From the NCBI RefSeq assembly GCF_900115075.1, contig NZ_FOVG01000001.1, positions 1,054,001 through 1,118,000 on the forward strand: a stretch of DNA of 64,000 nt, read 5' to 3'. Below the pieces are notes generated by a model. It was given only the letters and a program-made list of their open reading frames with translations. It did not search any database and was not told where the DNA came from. The DNA is from Candidatus Pantoea varia (lineage in GTDB: Bacteria > Pseudomonadota > Gammaproteobacteria > Enterobacterales > Enterobacteriaceae). Position numbers and translations under genes: made by a program. Each line of letters opens with the position of its first letter. Position 1 is the first letter of the stretch. Below are positions 62,573-64,000 of this stretch, in pieces.

Positions 62573-62869
62573 CTACTGTGCAGGCGCGTCCTGCGAACTG
62601 CCGGCACTGGCGGGGACGCTGGCGTCGTCGTCACGGCCTGTACGCTTATAAACAATTTTTTGTGTGTCGTTTTCACAATGTCCGACGACCTGACCGCCCG
62701 CCTGATCAACCTGATCGTTGGCGACGACGTCGAGACTAAAACCTGATTCAGGCACACCGTTCTGAATGATTTTCTGGCTGATATCGGCTTTCACCGATTC
62801 ACAGGATGCCTGTGCCATCAGCGGCAGAGCTAAAAACGCCGCGCTTAACAAAACCCTCTGTAGCTTCAT
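62573..62869 (-). CDS. ynfD: DUF1161 periplasmic protein YnfD
   Basis: The 98-residue secreted protein has a signal peptide of about 21 residues (Met-Ala-Gln-Ala). The DUF1161 core has two Cys (Ala-Ser-Cys-Glu and Val-Gly-His-Cys-Glu), which probably form a disulfide, and Gln-Lys-Ile-Ile-Gln-Asn-Gly-Val-Pro-Glu-Ser-Gly-Phe-Ser-Leu, as in E. coli YnfD. The ATG follows a GTG and has AAGGAAG five bases upstream. Function is unknown. Confidence 0.88.
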   Translation of the reverse strand: MKLQRVLLSAAFLALPLMAQASCESVKADISQKIIQNGVPESGFSLDVVANDQVDQAGGQVVGHCENDTQKIVYKRTGRDDDASVPASAGSSQDAPAQ

Positions 62870-62914
62870 CACGTCTTCCTTATGTTAGTCGTCCGTCATT
62901 ACTATAGCTCAAAT

Positions 62915-63238
62915 TTACGGCGCGACCGGGCGACCTGAACGACGATCCAGGCAACGCAGGGTGTTAGGTTCCCAGTAGGCGTTGAGATTGAGGCTCTGCT
63001 CGCATTTATCGCGGGTATCAAAGGCGCGGTCGGTCTTATCAAACTCTTTTTCGACCCGTGTGTTCACTTTGTTACGCAGCATGCGCGTGTCATTCCATTG
63101 CTCTTTATCCTGGCGCGCCGCTTCATTGCCCAGCGCGGTGCTGCCATCTTCAATGATCAGACGATTTGTGTCCGCAGTGGCAGTGAATGCCGCAGAGGAG
63201 AGCAGGACCAACAGCACGGCAGGGATCATTTTTTTCAT
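62915..63238 (-). CDS. ynfB: DUF1283 periplasmic protein YnfB
   Basis: The 107-residue secreted protein has a signal peptide of about 22 residues. The C-terminal half, Arg-Asp-Lys-Cys-Glu-Gln-Ser then [15 protein letters not shown], is nearly invariant with E. coli YnfB. Two Cys likely pair. Function is unknown. The ATG is preferred to a GTG one codon earlier. Confidence 0.93.
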   Translation of the reverse strand: MKKMIPAVLLVLLSSAAFTATADTNRLIIEDGSTALGNEAARQDKEQWNDTRMLRNKVNTRVEKEFDKTDRAFDTRDKCEQSLNLNAYWEPNTLRCLDRRSGRPVAP

Positions 63239-63303
63239 CACAATATCCTTTAGTTAACGCAAACATCGCCATCTGCGACGGCTGTTGCAGCGAGTACTCT
63301 TAG

Positions 63304-63444
63304 AGCCTATCCCATCAGGCGTCATTGTTGCAGTCAGTCTGGATACGGCCAGCGCGTAACATTCCGGCGTGCATGCACTCCGTGAGGATGCTGAGCACTG
63401 CCCGGGTTCAGAATGGCAAATAAAATAGCCTGATGGCATAGGTT
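63304..63444. repeat. 141-bp element bounded by 17-bp inverted repeats
   Basis: Terminal arms AGCCTATCCCATCAGGC and GCCTGATGGCATAGGTT pair at 15 of 17 positions. The interior contains a GTGCATGCAC palindrome within a larger imperfect dyad. A 69-codon minus-strand frame crosses it but has no protein-like features. It resembles a miniature mobile or BIME-like intergenic element, or a structured RNA. Confidence 0.6.
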
Positions 63445-63514
63445 CATAGTATATCATCGCCATTTCTTAGCTCACCAGTGGTGAGACGTTTGTTTACGTT
63501 CAGGAGAGGTAAGG

Positions 63515-63844
63515 GTGCTGATTAAGACCGCCTTGCTGTTTTTTGTTACCGCTCTGGCGGAGATCACCGGCTGCTTTCTGCCGTGGTTGTGGCTGAAAAA
63601 AGGCGGCTCAGCCTGGCTGTTACTGCCGGCAGCGGCCAGTCTGGCGCTGTTTGTCTGGCTGCTGACCCTGCATCCAGCCGCCAGCGGACGGGTTTACGCC
63701 GCCTATGGTGGCGTCTATGTGCTCACCGCACTGCTCTGGTTACGGGTGGTGGATGGCGTGAAGTTAAGCGCGTGGGACTGGAGCGGGGCACTGATCGCGT
63801 TCAGCGGCATGCTGATTATCGTCATGGGCTGGGGACGTGGCTAG
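63515..63844 (+). CDS. ynfA: YnfA family membrane protein (UPF0060, SMR-like)
   Basis: The 109-residue inner-membrane protein with four helices is close to E. coli YnfA (108): [26 protein letters not shown], and Trp-Leu-Arg-Val-Val-Asp-Gly-Val-Lys. YnfA is related to small multidrug resistance transporters and in Shigella exports cationic dyes. The start is GTG with GGAGAGG upstream. The stop codon touches a hairpin. Confidence 0.94.
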   Translation: MLIKTALLFFVTALAEITGCFLPWLWLKKGGSAWLLLPAAASLALFVWLLTLHPAASGRVYAAYGGVYVLTALLWLRVVDGVKLSAWDWSGALIAFSGMLIIVMGWGRG

Positions 63845-63866
63845 CGCCAGCCGGGCGGGCTGGCGC
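63844..63866. terminator. Hairpin between ynfA and ydfG
   Basis: A 9-bp perfect stem GCGCCAGCC/GGCTGGCGC with a five-base loop starts at the last base of the ynfA stop codon, between convergent genes. T-tracts are lacking, so termination may be partial. Confidence 0.7.
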
Positions 63867-63875
63867 TGAAGAGCG

Positions 63876-64000
63876 TTACGGCTTGTGGACTTTCAGGCCC
63901 GCCAGCGTCTGGCTGACCGGCATCATCTCAAGGCTGTTGATGTTGACATGCTTAGGCAGCGTGGCAACCCACCAGACCGCTTCTGTCACATCTTCCGGCG
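63876..64000 (-). CDS. ydfG: NADP-dependent 3-hydroxy acid dehydrogenase YdfG, 3' part
   Basis: The last 41 codons and stop are inside the window; the gene continues past the right edge. They read ...Pro-Glu-Asp-Val-Thr-Glu-Ala-Val-Trp-Trp-Val-Ala-Thr-Leu-Pro-Lys-His-Val-Asn-Ile-Asn and end Leu-Lys-Val-His-Lys-Pro. This matches the C-terminus of E. coli YdfG, a short-chain dehydrogenase acting on serine, allo-threonine and malonic semialdehyde. Confidence 0.88.
   Translation of the reverse strand, partial: PEDVTEAVWWVATLPKHVNINSLEMMPVSQTLAGLKVHKP

Noticed and set aside
63254..63463. 69-codon minus-strand frame near ynfA
   Set aside because: It crosses the inverted-repeat element, has no good Shine-Dalgarno evidence and its translation is Ser/Arg/Cys-rich without protein-like pattern.

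Overview
The window is a contiguous piece of enterobacterial chromosome, most likely from Pantoea or a close Erwiniaceae relative. Almost every gene is recognisable as a homologue of an E. coli or Salmonella gene, and the blocks ynbE-ydbL-azoR-hrpA, asr-ydgD, rstAB-ydgI-ydgH-pntAB-uspE-fnr-smrA, ynfM/ynfL-mlc-ynfK and ynfD-ynfB-ynfA-ydfG match conserved neighbourhoods of the E. coli terminus half in a rearranged order. This assignment rests on remembered family sequences and gene order, because no search was run. I see no tRNA, rRNA, transposase, integrase, phage gene or CRISPR array.

Layout. 0-5 kb: end of ynbE, ydbL, azoR, and the large helicase gene hrpA. 5-11 kb: the envelope acid-stress block with ydgD, a 32-residue YdgU-like membrane peptide, the repeat protein gene asr with a near-consensus RstA box, an M32 carboxypeptidase, rstB-rstA, and an unrecognised divergent gene. 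11-20 kb: amino-acid antiporter ydgI, ydgH, transhydrogenase pntAB, uspE, fnr with a palindrome of FNR-site spacing, and smrA. 20-37.5 kb is the accessory nutrient region. It holds a PcaQ-like LysR regulator with an aromatic-acid symporter, ydcJ, a type-B carboxylesterase, and a methyl-accepting chemotaxis protein behind a clear sigma-28 promoter. It also holds two LysR genes, a methionine-type aminotransferase, two periplasmic binding proteins without permeases (ArgT/HisJ-like and DppA-like), a PepT-like peptidase, and an M20 peptidase-MHS transporter operon. 37.5-47.5 kb: aldA, two small genes and a hypothetical, then the complete rhamnose regulon rhaT, rhaRS, rhaBADM. With aldA alongside, uptake, conversion to lactaldehyde and oxidation of lactaldehyde are all encoded together. 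47.5-55.5 kb: comR with two tandem bhsA copies, sotB, a small Cys/His protein, ynfM/ynfL, mlc and ynfK. 55.5-64 kb: a purine-type permease, the four-gene OsmU (osmVWXY) compatible-solute ABC importer, a DHA2 drug efflux gene, ynfD, ynfB, a 141-bp inverted-repeat element, ynfA, and the 3' end of ydfG.

Themes. Three regulator-target sets are complete inside the window: RstAB with asr, ComR with the bhsA pair, and RhaRS with rhaBAD/rhaT. The accessory middle combines peptide and amino-acid binding, peptidases and a chemoreceptor, which suggests scavenging and sensing of peptides or amino acids in a plant-associated bacterium. Nothing here is plainly a new defence or mobile system. The least explained items are the unrecognised genes at 10.7 and 39.6 kb, the small Cys/His protein at 50.6 kb, a dispersed intergenic repeat with copies near 41.55 and 57.1 kb, and the inverted-repeat element at 63.3 kb.
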